Under the pieces are notes generated by a model that saw only the letters and a program-made list of their open reading frames with translations, made no database searches and was not told where the DNA came from. 64,000 nucleotides of DNA from Bacillota bacterium (lineage in GTDB: Bacteria; Bacillota; UBA4882; UBA8346). Both the position numbers and the translations under genes were made by a program. The first letter of the stretch is position 1. The number at the start of each line of letters is the position of its first letter. Below are positions 36,204 through 45,115 of the stretch, piece by piece. The stretch covers positions 1 to 64,000 of the forward strand of contig JAFABB010000044.1 of assembly GCA_023426245.1 (NCBI GenBank), written 5' to 3'.

Positions 36204-37127
36204 ATGGCAGTGCGTCATATGTTGAACTTTAAAGATTGGTCCGGTAAAGAATTACAACAGATTCTTGATTTGGCAATACGCGTAAAGAATAATCAGCCTG
36301 AATACTGGAAAGCCCTCGATCATCTCACTTTGGGAATGATTTTTCAAAAGACCTCTACACGGACCCGAGTATCTCATGAAGTCGCAATGACTCAATTGGG
36401 CGGCCATGCAATTTACCTGGATTGGCGGAGCACCAATTTGATATTGGCGGAAATGAAAGATGAAGTGCGTTATTTAGCCCGTAATGTGGATGCAATAATG
36501 GCCAGAGTACTGACGTTTGAACAGGTCCAAGAAATGGCCGAGTACTCGCGCGTACCGGTCATCAATGGTTGCGATAATAAATATCATCCAACCCAAGCCT
36601 TAGCCGATTTTCAAACAATTTTAGAGCATAAGGGACGCTTGGAAGGCGTTCATTTGGTTTATGTCGGAATTCACAATAACGTTGCCAATTCACTACTTGA
36701 AGGCGGTACCAAACTGGGCGTGAAAATCACTTTGGTAACCCCGGAAACAAATCAGGCAAGTTTGGATCAGGAATTAATGACAGCTGCGGAGAAAACCGGG
36801 TTGTATGAACATACCCTTGATATTAAGGCAGCGGTGGCCAAAGCGGATGTGGTTTACACCGATGCTTGGGTGGATATGGAATTTTTCTTGGATCCGAAGT
36901 TTGCGGATGAAAAAAAACGGCGGATTGATAAAATGCTTCCCTATCAGCTGAATGAAGAATTGTTAAAGGACAGCCAGGCTCTGATTATGCACGATATGCC
37001 GATCCACACCGGCTATGAAATTAGCCGGGGCGCTATCGAAAGTCCGAATTCAATCCTGTTTGATCAGGCCGAAAACCGTTTGCACGTCGAGAAAGCGGTG
37101 CTTTTGACTTTATTGGGGAAAGCATAA
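36204..37127 (+). CDS. Ornithine/aspartate carbamoyltransferase-family protein of unclear substrate
   Basis: 307 residues from the ATG at 36204, eight nt after AGAGG. The carbamoyl phosphate site FQKTSTRTRVSHE near 50 and HPTQALADF near 131 are conserved. The second-substrate side is altered: where ornithine enzymes have an HCLP motif this has HDMPIHTGYE near 268, and the DxxxSMG loop reads DAWVDMEF near 219. So carbamoyl transfer is likely but ornithine is doubtful; an unusual amino acid or amine acceptor is an inference. No arginine genes are adjacent. A short stem-loop lies just upstream. Confidence 0.75.
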   Translation: MAVRHMLNFKDWSGKELQQILDLAIRVKNNQPEYWKALDHLTLGMIFQKTSTRTRVSHEVAMTQLGGHAIYLDWRSTNLILAEMKDEVRYLARNVDAIMARVLTFEQVQEMAEYSRVPVINGCDNKYHPTQALADFQTILEHKGRLEGVHLVYVGIHNNVANSLLEGGTKLGVKITLVTPETNQASLDQELMTAAEKTGLYEHTLDIKAAVAKADVVYTDAWVDMEFFLDPKFADEKKRRIDKMLPYQLNEELLKDSQALIMHDMPIHTGYEISRGAIESPNSILFDQAENRLHVEKAVLLTLLGKA

Positions 37128-37234
37128 CGGGGAAAGAATAAAGTATTCAGGAGTTAGGCTGGAGTCAGTAAAGAATATTCTGACTTCCGAATTCCATTCT
37201 TCCCAATCCTTTATTCAATTGGAGGTATTAATCC

Positions 37235-37381
37235 ATGCCCTGTCCTCAATTTGATCGCAATCAAAAAAATTGTCCTTGTACTTTTACCTCATGTTCACGG
37301 CATGGGGTTTGTTGCGAGTGCATCCAATATCACCGGGAACATGGTGACAAACCGATGTGTTTGAATAAAACCAAATCTTAA
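37235..37381 (+). CDS. Small Cys-rich protein, DUF6485-like
   Basis: 48 residues, too short to be caught by most gene finders, with an excellent GGAGG nine nt before the ATG. Seven or eight Cys in the pattern MPCPQF, NCPCTFTSC, HGVCCECIQYHREHG, MCLN match the small zinc-binding-type family DUF6485 of anaerobes. Function unknown; the spacing suits one or two bound metals. It stands between the carbamoyltransferase and the fumarase genes on the same strand. Confidence 0.8.
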   Translation: MPCPQFDRNQKNCPCTFTSCSRHGVCCECIQYHREHGDKPMCLNKTKS

Positions 37382-37464
37382 ATTATCCAAATCCGGCGAG
37401 TTACTAAGAATCTTTACTAAAAGTATTTTCTAGGTAGCATTTGCCGTTTCGAAAGGAGCCTCCC

Positions 37465-38307
37465 ATGCGGGAGATTGCAGCTGAACAGATTACTACTCTT
37501 GTTGCTCAGTTATGTCAAACAGCGAACACTGATCTGGGAAACGATGTTGTGAAAGCATTGAGAGATGCTCTTCAATTCGAAGAATCGCAGGTAGGCTGCG
37601 ACTGTTTGCAAAGGCTTATTGAGAATGCCCAAATTGCAGCGGCAGAGTCGATACCAATTTGTCAGGATACCGGAATGGCTATTGTGTTTGTTGAATATGG
37701 TCAACAAGTGGTAATCAAAGACGGCGACTTTGCACAAGCTATCCATGAAGGGGTTCGGCGCGGCTATAAAGAGGGATACCTTAGAAATTCAATAGTGGCT
37801 GATCCTTTGGAGCGGGTTAATACGGGTGATAATACACCCGCAGTCATTCATACCCGGATTGTTCCTGGTGATCAATTGAGGATTACCGTGGCCCCAAAGG
37901 GTTTCGGCAGTGAAAATATGAGCCGTTTGAAAATGTTGACCCCTGCAGCAGGTATCGAGGGGGTCAAAAAATTTGTCATCGAGACCGTAAGTATAGCCGG
38001 GGCTAATCCCTGTCCACCCATCGTGGTGGGAGTTGGCATCGGCGGAACGATGGAAATGGCAGCTTTGCTTGCAAAGGGAGCGTTACTTCGGGAGATTGGT
38101 TCACCGAACTCCAATCCAAGTTTGGCTGAATTAGAGTCGGAATTATTACGGACAATTAACGAACTAGGGATCGGGCCTCAAGGCTTGGGCGGGCGTTGCA
38201 CGGCTTTAGCAGTGCATGCCGGCGTTTACCCGACCCATATTGCCGGACTTCCGGTAGCTGTAAATATTTCGTGTCACGTGACCAGGCATAAGAGCGGAGT
38301 CATTTGA
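37465..38307 (+). CDS. Class I fumarate hydratase, alpha subunit
   Basis: 280 residues from the ATG at 37465 after AGGAG; earlier in-frame start at 37441 is less likely. Matches the N-terminal catalytic half of class I Fe-S hydratases (fumarase/L-tartrate dehydratase alpha): PICQDTGMAIVFVEYG near 70 supplies one cluster Cys, then NTGDNTPAVIHTRIVPGD near 120 and GGRCTALAVH near 250 with another Cys. The split form is typical of Clostridia. With the beta subunit it interconverts malate and fumarate. Tartrate dehydratase is the main alternative. Confidence 0.88.
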   Translation: MREIAAEQITTLVAQLCQTANTDLGNDVVKALRDALQFEESQVGCDCLQRLIENAQIAAAESIPICQDTGMAIVFVEYGQQVVIKDGDFAQAIHEGVRRGYKEGYLRNSIVADPLERVNTGDNTPAVIHTRIVPGDQLRITVAPKGFGSENMSRLKMLTPAAGIEGVKKFVIETVSIAGANPCPPIVVGVGIGGTMEMAALLAKGALLREIGSPNSNPSLAELESELLRTINELGIGPQGLGGRCTALAVHAGVYPTHIAGLPVAVNISCHVTRHKSGVI

Positions 38308-38371
38308 AAATCAAAAGAACCGGAAGAACATGAGGAGCGTTTTCTAATTTCCTCAATGAGCGGGTGCTATA

Positions 38372-38932
38372 ATGAAAGGGATTAAAATACAATTGCCAAT
38401 TTGTGAAAGCGATATCCTCAGGTTAAAAGCGGGCGATAGTGTGTTATTAAGCGGCCCATTACTTTCGGGGCGTGATGCCGCTCACAAGAGGTTTATCGCT
38501 GCTTTGAAAGAGGGGAATTCGCTGCCGGTGGATTTGAGAGGGGAAACCATTTATTACGTTGGCCCTTGTCCGACCCCGCCAGGACGAGTTATTGGTTCGG
38601 CAGGACCAACCACCAGCGGGCGCATGGACTCATATACTCCCGATTTGCTTCGCTTAGGCCTCAAAGGGATGATTGGAAAGGGACAACGTTCTCTGGAAGT
38701 TGTCAGCGCTATTAAGCAATACTCGGCGGTGTATTTTGCCGCACTGGGGGGCGCCGGAGCGTTGATTGCCCGTTCAATTGAAAATGCGAAAGTGATAGCT
38801 TATCCTGATTTGGGTCCGGAGGCGGTTTATCGCTTGGATGTGGTAGATTTTCCAGTCATTGTGGCGATTGATGCTGACGGAAATGATCTTTATAAACTGG
38901 GACGAGACAAGTTTGCCCGTGTATGCTCGTAG
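38372..38932 (+). CDS. Class I fumarate hydratase, beta subunit
   Basis: 186 residues. LLSGPLLSGRDAAHKRF near 27, YYVGPCPTPPGRVIGSAGPTT near 70 and SGRMD with LGLKGMIGKG are the standard beta-subunit motifs of Fe-S fumarase and tartrate dehydratase. It lies 64 nt after the alpha subunit and is presumably co-transcribed. It contributes the swivelling C-terminal domain of the enzyme. Confidence 0.88.
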   Translation: MKGIKIQLPICESDILRLKAGDSVLLSGPLLSGRDAAHKRFIAALKEGNSLPVDLRGETIYYVGPCPTPPGRVIGSAGPTTSGRMDSYTPDLLRLGLKGMIGKGQRSLEVVSAIKQYSAVYFAALGGAGALIARSIENAKVIAYPDLGPEAVYRLDVVDFPVIVAIDADGNDLYKLGRDKFARVCS

Positions 38933-39017
38933 ACTATAGAGAATGAAGAATGATAAGTGAAGTAAATGAATGTTGAATCTCGGATAATCCTATTGACTCC
39001 AAAGGGGATGTTGTTGA

Positions 39018-39788
39018 ATGGAAAGAATAGACGGACGTAATTTGAATCAGTTGCGGGAGGTTAAGATTCATCCAGACTATATTATCCACGCTGAAGGATC
39101 TGTCTTAATTGAAGTTGGCAATACCAAAGTGATTTGCACGGCGACGATTGAAGATAAGGTGCCGGTGTGGCTCCGGGGACAAGGAGTTGGATGGATCAGC
39201 GCTGAATATTCAATGATCCCCAGGGCAACCCCTCAACGAAATATTAGAGAGGTTTCCAAAGGCAAAGTCAGCGGTCGCACTCAAGAAATCCAACGGCTGG
39301 TTGGGCGTTCCTTGCGTGGGGTGGTTAATTTAAATGCCCTTGGCGAAAAAACAATTTGGATCGATTGCGATGTGATCCAAGCGGATGGCGGTACCCGGAC
39401 GGCATCAGTAACAGGAAGCTTTATCGCTTTGGCCTATGCTCTGCATAAGGTAACCCCGGAGAATAAACTATTGCCATTATATGATTTCCTCGCTGCAACC
39501 AGCGTCGGCATTTATGATGGGGTTCAATTATTGGACCTCTGTTATGCGGAGGATTCGAAAGTGTCCGTGGATATGAATCTGGTGATGACCGGAAGCGGAA
39601 AAATAGTTGAAGTTCAAGGAACAGCGGAAGGGAATCCATTTTCTTGGGATGAAATGCTTGATTTGATGGATTTGGCCAAACATGGCATTGACGAACTGGT
39701 CCAGATTCAAAAAAATGTGTTGGGGCCGCTTGCCAAACGTATCGGAGGTATCGACGGTGCGAAAACTCGTCCTGGCGTCGAGGAATAA
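39018..39788 (+). CDS. rph: Ribonuclease PH
   Basis: 256 residues, typical length. RNase PH signature: GSVLIEVGNTKVICTATIED near 30, GWISAEYSMIPRATPQRN near 65, GRTQEIQRLVGRSLRGVV near 90 (phosphate-binding Arg), WIDCDVIQADGGTRTASVTG near 122 and DLCYAEDSKVSVDMNLVM near 180. Phosphorolytic trimming of tRNA 3' ends. A tRNA-Pro gene lies 1.2 kb downstream. The 3' end overlaps the next gene's GTG start by 32 nt. Confidence 0.97.
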   Translation: MERIDGRNLNQLREVKIHPDYIIHAEGSVLIEVGNTKVICTATIEDKVPVWLRGQGVGWISAEYSMIPRATPQRNIREVSKGKVSGRTQEIQRLVGRSLRGVVNLNALGEKTIWIDCDVIQADGGTRTASVTGSFIALAYALHKVTPENKLLPLYDFLAATSVGIYDGVQLLDLCYAEDSKVSVDMNLVMTGSGKIVEVQGTAEGNPFSWDEMLDLMDLAKHGIDELVQIQKNVLGPLAKRIGGIDGAKTRPGVEE

Positions 39789-40374
39789 AGGAAAGATTAA
39801 AGAACTTCAGGAAATGCTCACGGCTTTTCCTATCGAAGTTGTTGGTATAGACAGTTTCCCGAATGCCCCTGAAGTGGAGGAAACGGGGAAAACTTTTCAG
39901 GAAAACGCTTTTTTAAAGGCGAGAACCATTGCCGACTATACTCTTGAACTCACGTTAGCCGATGATTCAGGGCTTGAAGTCGATTTCTTACATGGCGAGC
40001 CTGGAGTCTATTCCGCCCGCTACGGCGAACCCGGTTGGAATGATCAACAGCGGTACCGGTATTTGTTAAGTAAACTGGAGAACATTCCTGAGAATTTGCG
40101 AACGGCACGGTTTCGATCCGTAGTGGCTGTTTATGATTCTCAGGCCGGAAAGTCAGAATTCACGGAAGGGGCCGTTGAAGGGATTATTTGGACTGAACCC
40201 AGAGGAAGCCACGGTTTTGGCTATGACCCTATCTTTTATTTGCCGGAATTTCATAAAACAATGGCAGAACTTCCGGCTGATCAAAAGAATGTCATAAGCC
40301 ATCGGGGGAAGGCTATTCAAAAAATGGTTCCCATATTACAAAAAATGATTCAGGTGTCTGATACAAGTATTTGA
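39757..40374 (+). CDS. rdgB: XTP/dITP diphosphatase (RdgB/HAM1)
   Basis: 205 residues from a GTG at 39757, eight nt after GGAGG, inside the end of rph; the frame is open from 39682 but has no site there. SRNKGKIKELQEML near 7, TLADDSGLEVDFL near 66, EPGVYSARYGEP near 82, GSHGFGYDPIFYLP near 145 and SHRGKA near 177 are the Ham1 motifs. Removes hypoxanthine and xanthine triphosphates. The rph-rdgB-phosphoesterase order is the usual Bacillota arrangement. Confidence 0.96.
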   Translation: MRKLVLASRNKGKIKELQEMLTAFPIEVVGIDSFPNAPEVEETGKTFQENAFLKARTIADYTLELTLADDSGLEVDFLHGEPGVYSARYGEPGWNDQQRYRYLLSKLENIPENLRTARFRSVVAVYDSQAGKSEFTEGAVEGIIWTEPRGSHGFGYDPIFYLPEFHKTMAELPADQKNVISHRGKAIQKMVPILQKMIQVSDTSI

Positions 40375-40399
40375 ACTTGTATCTTAGGAGTTTAGTCAA

Positions 40400-40873
40400 A
40401 TGCGCATCGGAGTGGTTGGAGATATTCACGGGAATTATTCCGGGTTAAAACAGGCAATCCGGGATATGGGCCGGATCGATCTTCTTTTGTTTACAGGTGA
40501 CGGCTACCGTGAAATTAGCCGTTTAAAAGATGAAATCGATATTTTAATCGAAGGGGTAACCGGAAATTGCGATTTTTGTTCCTCTTACCCACCGGAACAG
40601 CTTCTTACCTTGAACGGGTACAGGATATTGTTGACCCACGGTCATTTTTACGGAGTTAAAAATGATTTAATGCGTTTAGGGTTGGCAGGAAGGGAACAGC
40701 AAGCCAATTTGGCGGTTTTCGGGCATACCCATGAAGCGATTTGTACGGCTTGGTATGAAGTAAAACTGTTTAATCCGGGTTCTCTTTCACTGGAACGTTC
40801 TTACCGCGGGCCATCCTATGGAATTATTGAGTTATCGGATTCTGGCATCAACACGTCGATCAACCGGATTTAA
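40400..40873 (+). CDS. Metallophosphoesterase, YfcE/YsnB family
   Basis: 157 residues with the metal-binding set of calcineurin-like phosphodiesterases: GDIHGN near 6, FTGDG near 32, GNCD near 55, LLTHGHFYG near 77 and FGHTHEA near 104, followed by NPGSLS. Family members hydrolyse phosphodiesters in vitro; the natural substrate is not established. It follows rdgB by 25 nt, as in the rph-ysnA-ysnB set of Bacillus. Confidence 0.9.
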   Translation: MRIGVVGDIHGNYSGLKQAIRDMGRIDLLLFTGDGYREISRLKDEIDILIEGVTGNCDFCSSYPPEQLLTLNGYRILLTHGHFYGVKNDLMRLGLAGREQQANLAVFGHTHEAICTAWYEVKLFNPGSLSLERSYRGPSYGIIELSDSGINTSINRI

Positions 40874-40938
40874 TGTAAGGTCAAAGGAGATTGCGGGACT
40901 CCAAAATTTGGAATTTTAAATATCAAAGGCGGAATCCC

Positions 40939-40967
40939 TTGACGAAGAAAAGGATTTAAGGTATACT
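40939..40967 (+). promoter_or_regulatory. Promoter of tRNA-Pro
   Basis: TTGACG (40939-40944), 17-nt spacer, TATACT (40962-40967). Transcription would start near 40974, about 50 nt before the tRNA. Confidence 0.8.
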
Positions 40968-41024
40968 ATTAGAGCGTTACGGAAATCAGTTGCAGACAGA
41001 GAAGTAACATATTGTTTTATCTAT

Positions 41025-41101
41025 CGGGGCGTAGCGCAGTTTGGTAGCGCACCTGCCTTGGGCGCAGGGGGTCGTAGGTTCAAATCCTGTCGCCCCGACC
41101 A
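41025..41101 (+). tRNA. tRNA-Pro (anticodon TGG)
   Basis: 77 nt including encoded CCA. The acceptor CGGGGCG pairs with CGCCCCG; the anticodon stem CCTGC/GCAGG holds loop CTTGGGC with anticodon TGG at 41059-41061; the T-arm contains GGTTCAAATCC. The 3' part is duplicated at 46088-46117, so this gene appears to be an integration site. Confidence 0.96.
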
Positions 41102-41107
41102 TTAAAA
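41076..41107. repeat. Left att-like repeat (tRNA-Pro 3' end)
   Basis: AGGTTCAAATCC through GACCATTAAAA is repeated at 46088-46117 with one base deleted. The downstream terminator is repeated too. This is the arrangement left by tRNA-targeting integrative elements. Confidence 0.55.
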
Positions 41108-41114
41108 AATATTG

Positions 41115-41147
41115 AATTGACGGTCCTTTTGGCCGTCAATTTTTTTT
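41115..41147 (+). terminator. Rho-independent terminator of tRNA-Pro
   Basis: AATTGACGG and its exact complement CCGTCAATT flank a 9-nt loop and run into a T tract. A diverged copy follows the duplicated tRNA end near 46122-46157. Confidence 0.9.
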
Positions 41148-41150
41148 GTG

Positions 41151-41870
41151 TATTTGAAAACCACCGGCTAAGCCGGTGGTTCCAAAAAGGCTATGCCTAT
41201 AAGTAGAAAAAAAGGAACCTCCCTTGCTAAAATAAATGTGGTTCGCCAACCGCATAAGAAGCAAAGGAGGATATCCAAATGGATAGAGAAAGTTTAGCAC
41301 ATACAACCTGGAATTGTAAATACCATATAGTCTTTGCACCCAAGTATAGGAGGCAAATTATTTATGGAAAAATCAAGAAAGATATTGGAATCATACTAAG
41401 AAAACTTTGTGAATACGAGGGTGTAGAAATAATTGAAGCCAACGCATGTACAGATCATATTCATATGTTGGTGAGTATACCGCCGAAATTGAGTGTGGCC
41501 CAATTTATGGGATATTTAAAAGGGAAAAGTTCGCTACAAATTTTTGATCGACATGCAAACCTAAAATATAAATATGGAAATCGACAATTTTGGTGTCGAG
41601 GATATTATGTAGATACAGTAGGACGTAACAAAGAAGCGATCGAGAAATATATAAGGAGTCAATTGCAAGAAGATATAATTTCCGATCAATTAAGTTTGAA
41701 AGAACTATTTGACCCGTTTACGGGTGAGCCAGTAAAAGCAAGCAAGAAAAAATAAGCCCCTTTGAGGGGCAGCTTGTAAAAGAAACGCGGTTGGCGGGCT
41801 TTATTTCGAAAAGTCTTAAGACTTCGCTAGTAACATGCCCTTATAGGGCGGTTATGATTTGACGTTCTAA
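41151..41870 (+). mobile_element. IS200/IS605-family insertion sequence (approximate limits)
   Basis: Left-end hairpin at 41159-41181 (AACCACCGGCT and complement around a single A), a TnpA gene, a GCCCC/GGGGC hairpin right after it, and a right-end hairpin GCCCT-TAT-AGGGC near 41838-41850. Subterminal hairpins rather than terminal inverted repeats are the mark of this family. Only tnpA is present, no TnpB. It sits immediately behind the tRNA-Pro terminator. Confidence 0.75.
41279..41755 (+). CDS. tnpA: IS200/IS605-family transposase TnpA
   Basis: 158 residues, full length. HUH metal motif in DHIHMLVSIPP near 61, catalytic Tyr in RGYYVDTVGRN near 120, N-terminal TTWNCKYHIVFAPKYRR. A Y1 transposase moving single-stranded DNA. 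Appears intact with a GGAGG ribosome site, so the element may be active. Confidence 0.95.
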   Translation: MDRESLAHTTWNCKYHIVFAPKYRRQIIYGKIKKDIGIILRKLCEYEGVEIIEANACTDHIHMLVSIPPKLSVAQFMGYLKGKSSLQIFDRHANLKYKYGNRQFWCRGYYVDTVGRNKEAIEKYIRSQLQEDIISDQLSLKELFDPFTGEPVKASKKK

Positions 41871-42727
41871 TTTTAAAAGGCACGTCAATGCTAGGCTTGT
41901 TCCTACTGTTTATATATTCTTTCGAAATTATTAAGGTGATGTATAATTAAAAGCCTGAGTAGAGTAAGACTTCTCCGTTATTTGTTTTAAGATGAAGTGC
42001 TTCAGTCATATCTTGATTGACATTCCTTTGCATTCCAGGAGAGGCTCAGCATTGATTGGATGGAAAAATGGTTTGCGCTATGGTTTTGAATTATGGGATT
42101 GGTTATAAAATCAGTGATGGGCATGGGGACTTACTTGCGGAATGATAAAGAGGGGATACCCCCTTTTTTGGAATTACCATGAAGTCAATTTATCATGATT
42201 TCATGAAGTTAACCGGCAAAAATCATCAACGATACTTGCAGGAAAAGATCGTTTGGGGTTGGACTAAGCGCGTATTGAGAGATTAATGGTATCTCTCGCT
42301 ACTTTATCGATGAGATCTGCTTTGGTCGAAATAAATGCCTCCTTTTTGGTTTGGGGTAATGAGCAAATCCTTACAGCTTTAATCTTCGCTCTTACCATGT
42401 AATTATTCGGCAGATATTCCAGGGGTCTTTACGGATATTTTTAGCAGCGTTTATCAAAGAGGGATGGTTATTCCAATAATTGCTAAAGTTCAGGACCCTT
42501 TGAAGCGCTTACGCGGCATCGAATTTTTCAGAAATTTTTCCAAGACAATCTCGGGGTCTCCCACAAGGCCACATTCCCAGCTAATTATCCATCATCTGTA
42601 ATTTTATAAGGAATGCCTATGCAGGGTGAGGCTCTGTGCCTATAAAAGAATATATTGTAGAAGTCACATCTTGGCTTTATGCAAATATAATGATTTTATA
42701 AGTTATATCATGAAGGGAAGTACGTTC
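41871..42727. other. Gene-poor stretch of the island with an HU-like relic
   Basis: About 850 bp with no intact gene. A short minus-strand remnant resembling the start of HU lies at 42264-42332. A possible small hairpin with T run (GGGGATACCCCCTTTTTT) lies near 42154-42171. The base composition is uneven and stops are frequent in all frames, consistent with decayed inserted DNA. Confidence 0.4.
42264..42332 (-). pseudogene. Possible fragment of an HU-type DNA-binding protein gene
   Basis: After an AAAAGGAGG ribosome site the minus strand reads STKADLIDKVARDTINLS before a stop. The TKADLIDKVA segment resembles the first helix of HU (nKteLIdaVA). There is no ATG (ATT at 42332) and the rest of the ~90-residue protein is missing, so it is a remnant at best. 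Confidence 0.35.
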
Positions 42728-43147
42728 ATGCAGTTTTATTATGGAGAGAAAAACCTATCCAAGGTCCTAGATGAGATGGAATTCTGGAAGCGGCAAGAAG
42801 CAGAGCATACAGTCGTTATTCGCCAAATAGCCAATAATCTGGAATCAGACTTTGTCGGCCAATTACAACAGTTTGAGCAAGTTTTTCAACAAGCGGAAGG
42901 AACGGCTGTAAAATATATAGAGACAATTATCAGGTCAAAGGGTAATGTAAGCTTTACCATGCAGCAGCAAATTATGCAGTTGATCAGCTTCGCGCTTAGT
43001 CAGAGTCAGCAGTTCATTATGCTGCTCGATCAAATTTTATCTGAAAGCCAAGCTGTAAGAAACAATACTGTGGCTCGGGTAGTTATCAATCATATCCGCC
43101 GTGAATCGGAATATTTTATTGGAATAGCACAGATAGTCTTGTCGTAG
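42728..43147 (+). CDS. DUF2935-like helical protein
   Basis: 139 residues from the ATG at 42728, ten nt after GAAGGGA; the frame is open from 42626. All-helical: LDEMEFWKRQEAEHTVVIRQI near 14, then Gln-rich helices, ending HIRRESEYFIGI. The E-x(n)-E-x2-H and H-x3-E pairs resemble the ferritin-like metal motifs of DUF2935, which normally has two such repeats (about 270 residues); here only one is present. Function unknown. Located inside the tRNA-flanked island. Confidence 0.65.
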   Translation: MQFYYGEKNLSKVLDEMEFWKRQEAEHTVVIRQIANNLESDFVGQLQQFEQVFQQAEGTAVKYIETIIRSKGNVSFTMQQQIMQLISFALSQSQQFIMLLDQILSESQAVRNNTVARVVINHIRRESEYFIGIAQIVLS

Positions 43148-43270
43148 CGTGACTATTAAATAATTCAACCCAACGCAAATATACTAGCGTAAGTCTGAAT
43201 CCACTTGGCGTATGTCGGTTTTCAGCTAATGTTTTATATTTTGAAACTGCTTCTGCATCTTCAGAATTGC

Positions 43271-44677
43271 TTATGAAGCCGCAACTTGTTTACGAATTTG
43301 CCGTCGTGCATAGAAAAAGATGATTACCTGACCGGTTCCTGCCAACGTCCAGGTGAAGGGATAGGCAGCGAAGAGCCAGAACTCTGTAGGATACCAGGAA
43401 AAGATCGTAACCAACCACACTATCCGCAGCAGGCAGGCGCCTACCAACGTGCAAAGCATAGGCGATATGGAATAGCCCATTCCATAGGACAAACCGGGAT
43501 ATACATTCATGATGCCGCAGGTGAAGTAAGCAATTATTATGATATTCAGACGCAGCATCCCCAGTTTAATTACATCCGGATCAGTTGTGAAGATGTCGAG
43601 CAAAGACCTGCTAAACAGCATGGTCACCCCTCCAAGAAAAATCCAGGTAGCGAAAACCAATATTGTGCATACCTTTGCAATGGTATCGATACGATCATAC
43701 TTTTTTGCGCCTACGCTTTGGGCGGTAAAAGTTACAACTGCGCTGTAAAAGGCATTCACGGTAGTGCCGATATAGTTTTCAATATTGCTTGAGGCAGCAT
43801 TGGCCGCGATCATGGCAGAGCCGAAAGAATTGACGGCTGACTGAATCAGTACATTGGAAATGGAGAACAGCAGGCCCTGCAATCCAGCAGGCAATCCAAT
43901 CCGAATAAGCTCTTTTAACTTCTCTCTATCAATACCCATTTTCCGGGGTATGAAGCGTATGGCTCCGTCGTAGCGAGACAGGGAAATCAGAATCAGCAGC
44001 GCCGAGAGATATTGGGAAATGACCGTAGACCACGCTACGCCGTCAACGCCTAGGTGCAGAACAATCACGAAGAAAAGATTGAAACCCACGTGCAGAATGC
44101 CGGTTATAATCAAAGAATACATCGGACGATAGCAGTCACCTGCGGAGCGCATGATAGCCGCAGCGAAGGTGAATACCATGCTGGCGGGCATGCTGATGAG
44201 GTAGATTCTTATATACAGGACCGCAAGATTCAATATGTTCTCCGGCGTGCCCATCATAACAAGCAAAGGCTTGCAGAACGCGAGGCCCACGGCCATGAAA
44301 ATGAGCCCGCCGATTATGCTAAAGACCATAGAAGTATGAACAGACCGGCTTACGGCGTCTGCCTTTCCGGCACCATAATCCCGTGCCACAACGACGCTCG
44401 TCCCTATGGACAATCCCATAAATAAGGTGATGATGAGGTTAATAAGAGCACCTGTCGCGCCTACCGCAGCCAGCGCGTCACTCCCCGAAAAGCGACCGAC
44501 GACAATCATGTCAGCGGTGTTAAACAGTAACTGTAGAATGTTCATGGCCATGATAGGCAAGGAGAAGAACAATATTTTGCCGAAAAGCGGCCCGTCACCG
44601 ATATCCGTATCATGGTGTCTCTTTGAGGTCAAATAGAAATATGCTTTCTTAGCAATTTTTACATTCAATAGTGGCAT
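43271..44677 (-). CDS. MATE-family multidrug/Na+ antiporter
   Basis: 468 residues with twelve hydrophobic segments. N-terminal ILFFSLPIMAMNILQLLFNTADMIVVGRFSG and its internal repeat KELIRIGLPAGLQGLLFSISNVLIQ are the two MATE halves; DGVAWSTVISQYLSALLI near 210 is also typical. Cytoplasmic membrane drug or metabolite exporter, DinF/NorM-like. Slightly higher GC than the flanking island DNA. No adjacent regulator; a bidirectional terminator lies upstream at 44713-44753. Confidence 0.93.
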   Translation of the reverse strand: MPLLNVKIAKKAYFYLTSKRHHDTDIGDGPLFGKILFFSLPIMAMNILQLLFNTADMIVVGRFSGSDALAAVGATGALINLIITLFMGLSIGTSVVVARDYGAGKADAVSRSVHTSMVFSIIGGLIFMAVGLAFCKPLLVMMGTPENILNLAVLYIRIYLISMPASMVFTFAAAIMRSAGDCYRPMYSLIITGILHVGFNLFFVIVLHLGVDGVAWSTVISQYLSALLILISLSRYDGAIRFIPRKMGIDREKLKELIRIGLPAGLQGLLFSISNVLIQSAVNSFGSAMIAANAASSNIENYIGTTVNAFYSAVVTFTAQSVGAKKYDRIDTIAKVCTILVFATWIFLGGVTMLFSRSLLDIFTTDPDVIKLGMLRLNIIIIAYFTCGIMNVYPGLSYGMGYSISPMLCTLVGACLLRIVWLVTIFSWYPTEFWLFAAYPFTWTLAGTGQVIIFFYARRQIRKQVAAS

Positions 44678-44712
44678 GATATTGTGGTTCCTTGACTATG
44701 ACTTAAAGCATC

Positions 44713-44753
44713 AAAAATCCGAAATTTTCTCAATTATAAGAGATTCGGATTTT
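44713..44753. terminator. Terminator-like stem-loop
   Basis: AAAATCCGAA pairs with TTCGGATTTT across a 21-nt loop that holds a further short stem, followed by TT. It lies upstream of the MATE gene, suitable for stopping transcription from the right. Confidence 0.5.
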
Positions 44754-44936
44754 TTATGCTCGATGCGCATGACAGAATTTGAATTTGCGTCATTTTGAGT
44801 CAAGCCTGACGCGCCACCCATCTGCGCCTATCCGTTTTAGGTGGCGCTAGACCGCAGTGGCCGAACTTACTGTTTCAACTGGAGGTCAACATAGATAAAT
44901 GTAGCAGAATTTGCTTGTCTTGTAAAGCAAAGCTCG

Positions 44937-45100
44937 TCATACGCTTTGCTTTTTATATACATCAGCATGCTGGGCTCTATTCCGAGCATGTTTATGGCTC
45001 CAACCACGTTTTAATATTATTGTTAAATAGGTATGCCTTAAATCACGAAAACAAACGTCGGTGAACTTGCATGCTTTATAATGGATGGCTTTGAGACAAG
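44937..45100 (-). pseudogene. Fragment of a phage-type tyrosine integrase (C-terminal end)
   Basis: The minus strand reads FTDVCFRDLRHTYLTIILKR, where RDLRHT is the box II H-x-x-R region (HDLRHTxAT) of tyrosine recombinases with its catalytic Arg-His. What follows is degenerate and the final active Tyr region is not clear. No N-terminal part is present: the frame runs into an IS256-like end at about 45116. It probably was the integrase of the tRNA-Pro island. Confidence 0.6.
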
Positions 45101-45115
45101 ATATAAGGGGTCTAT

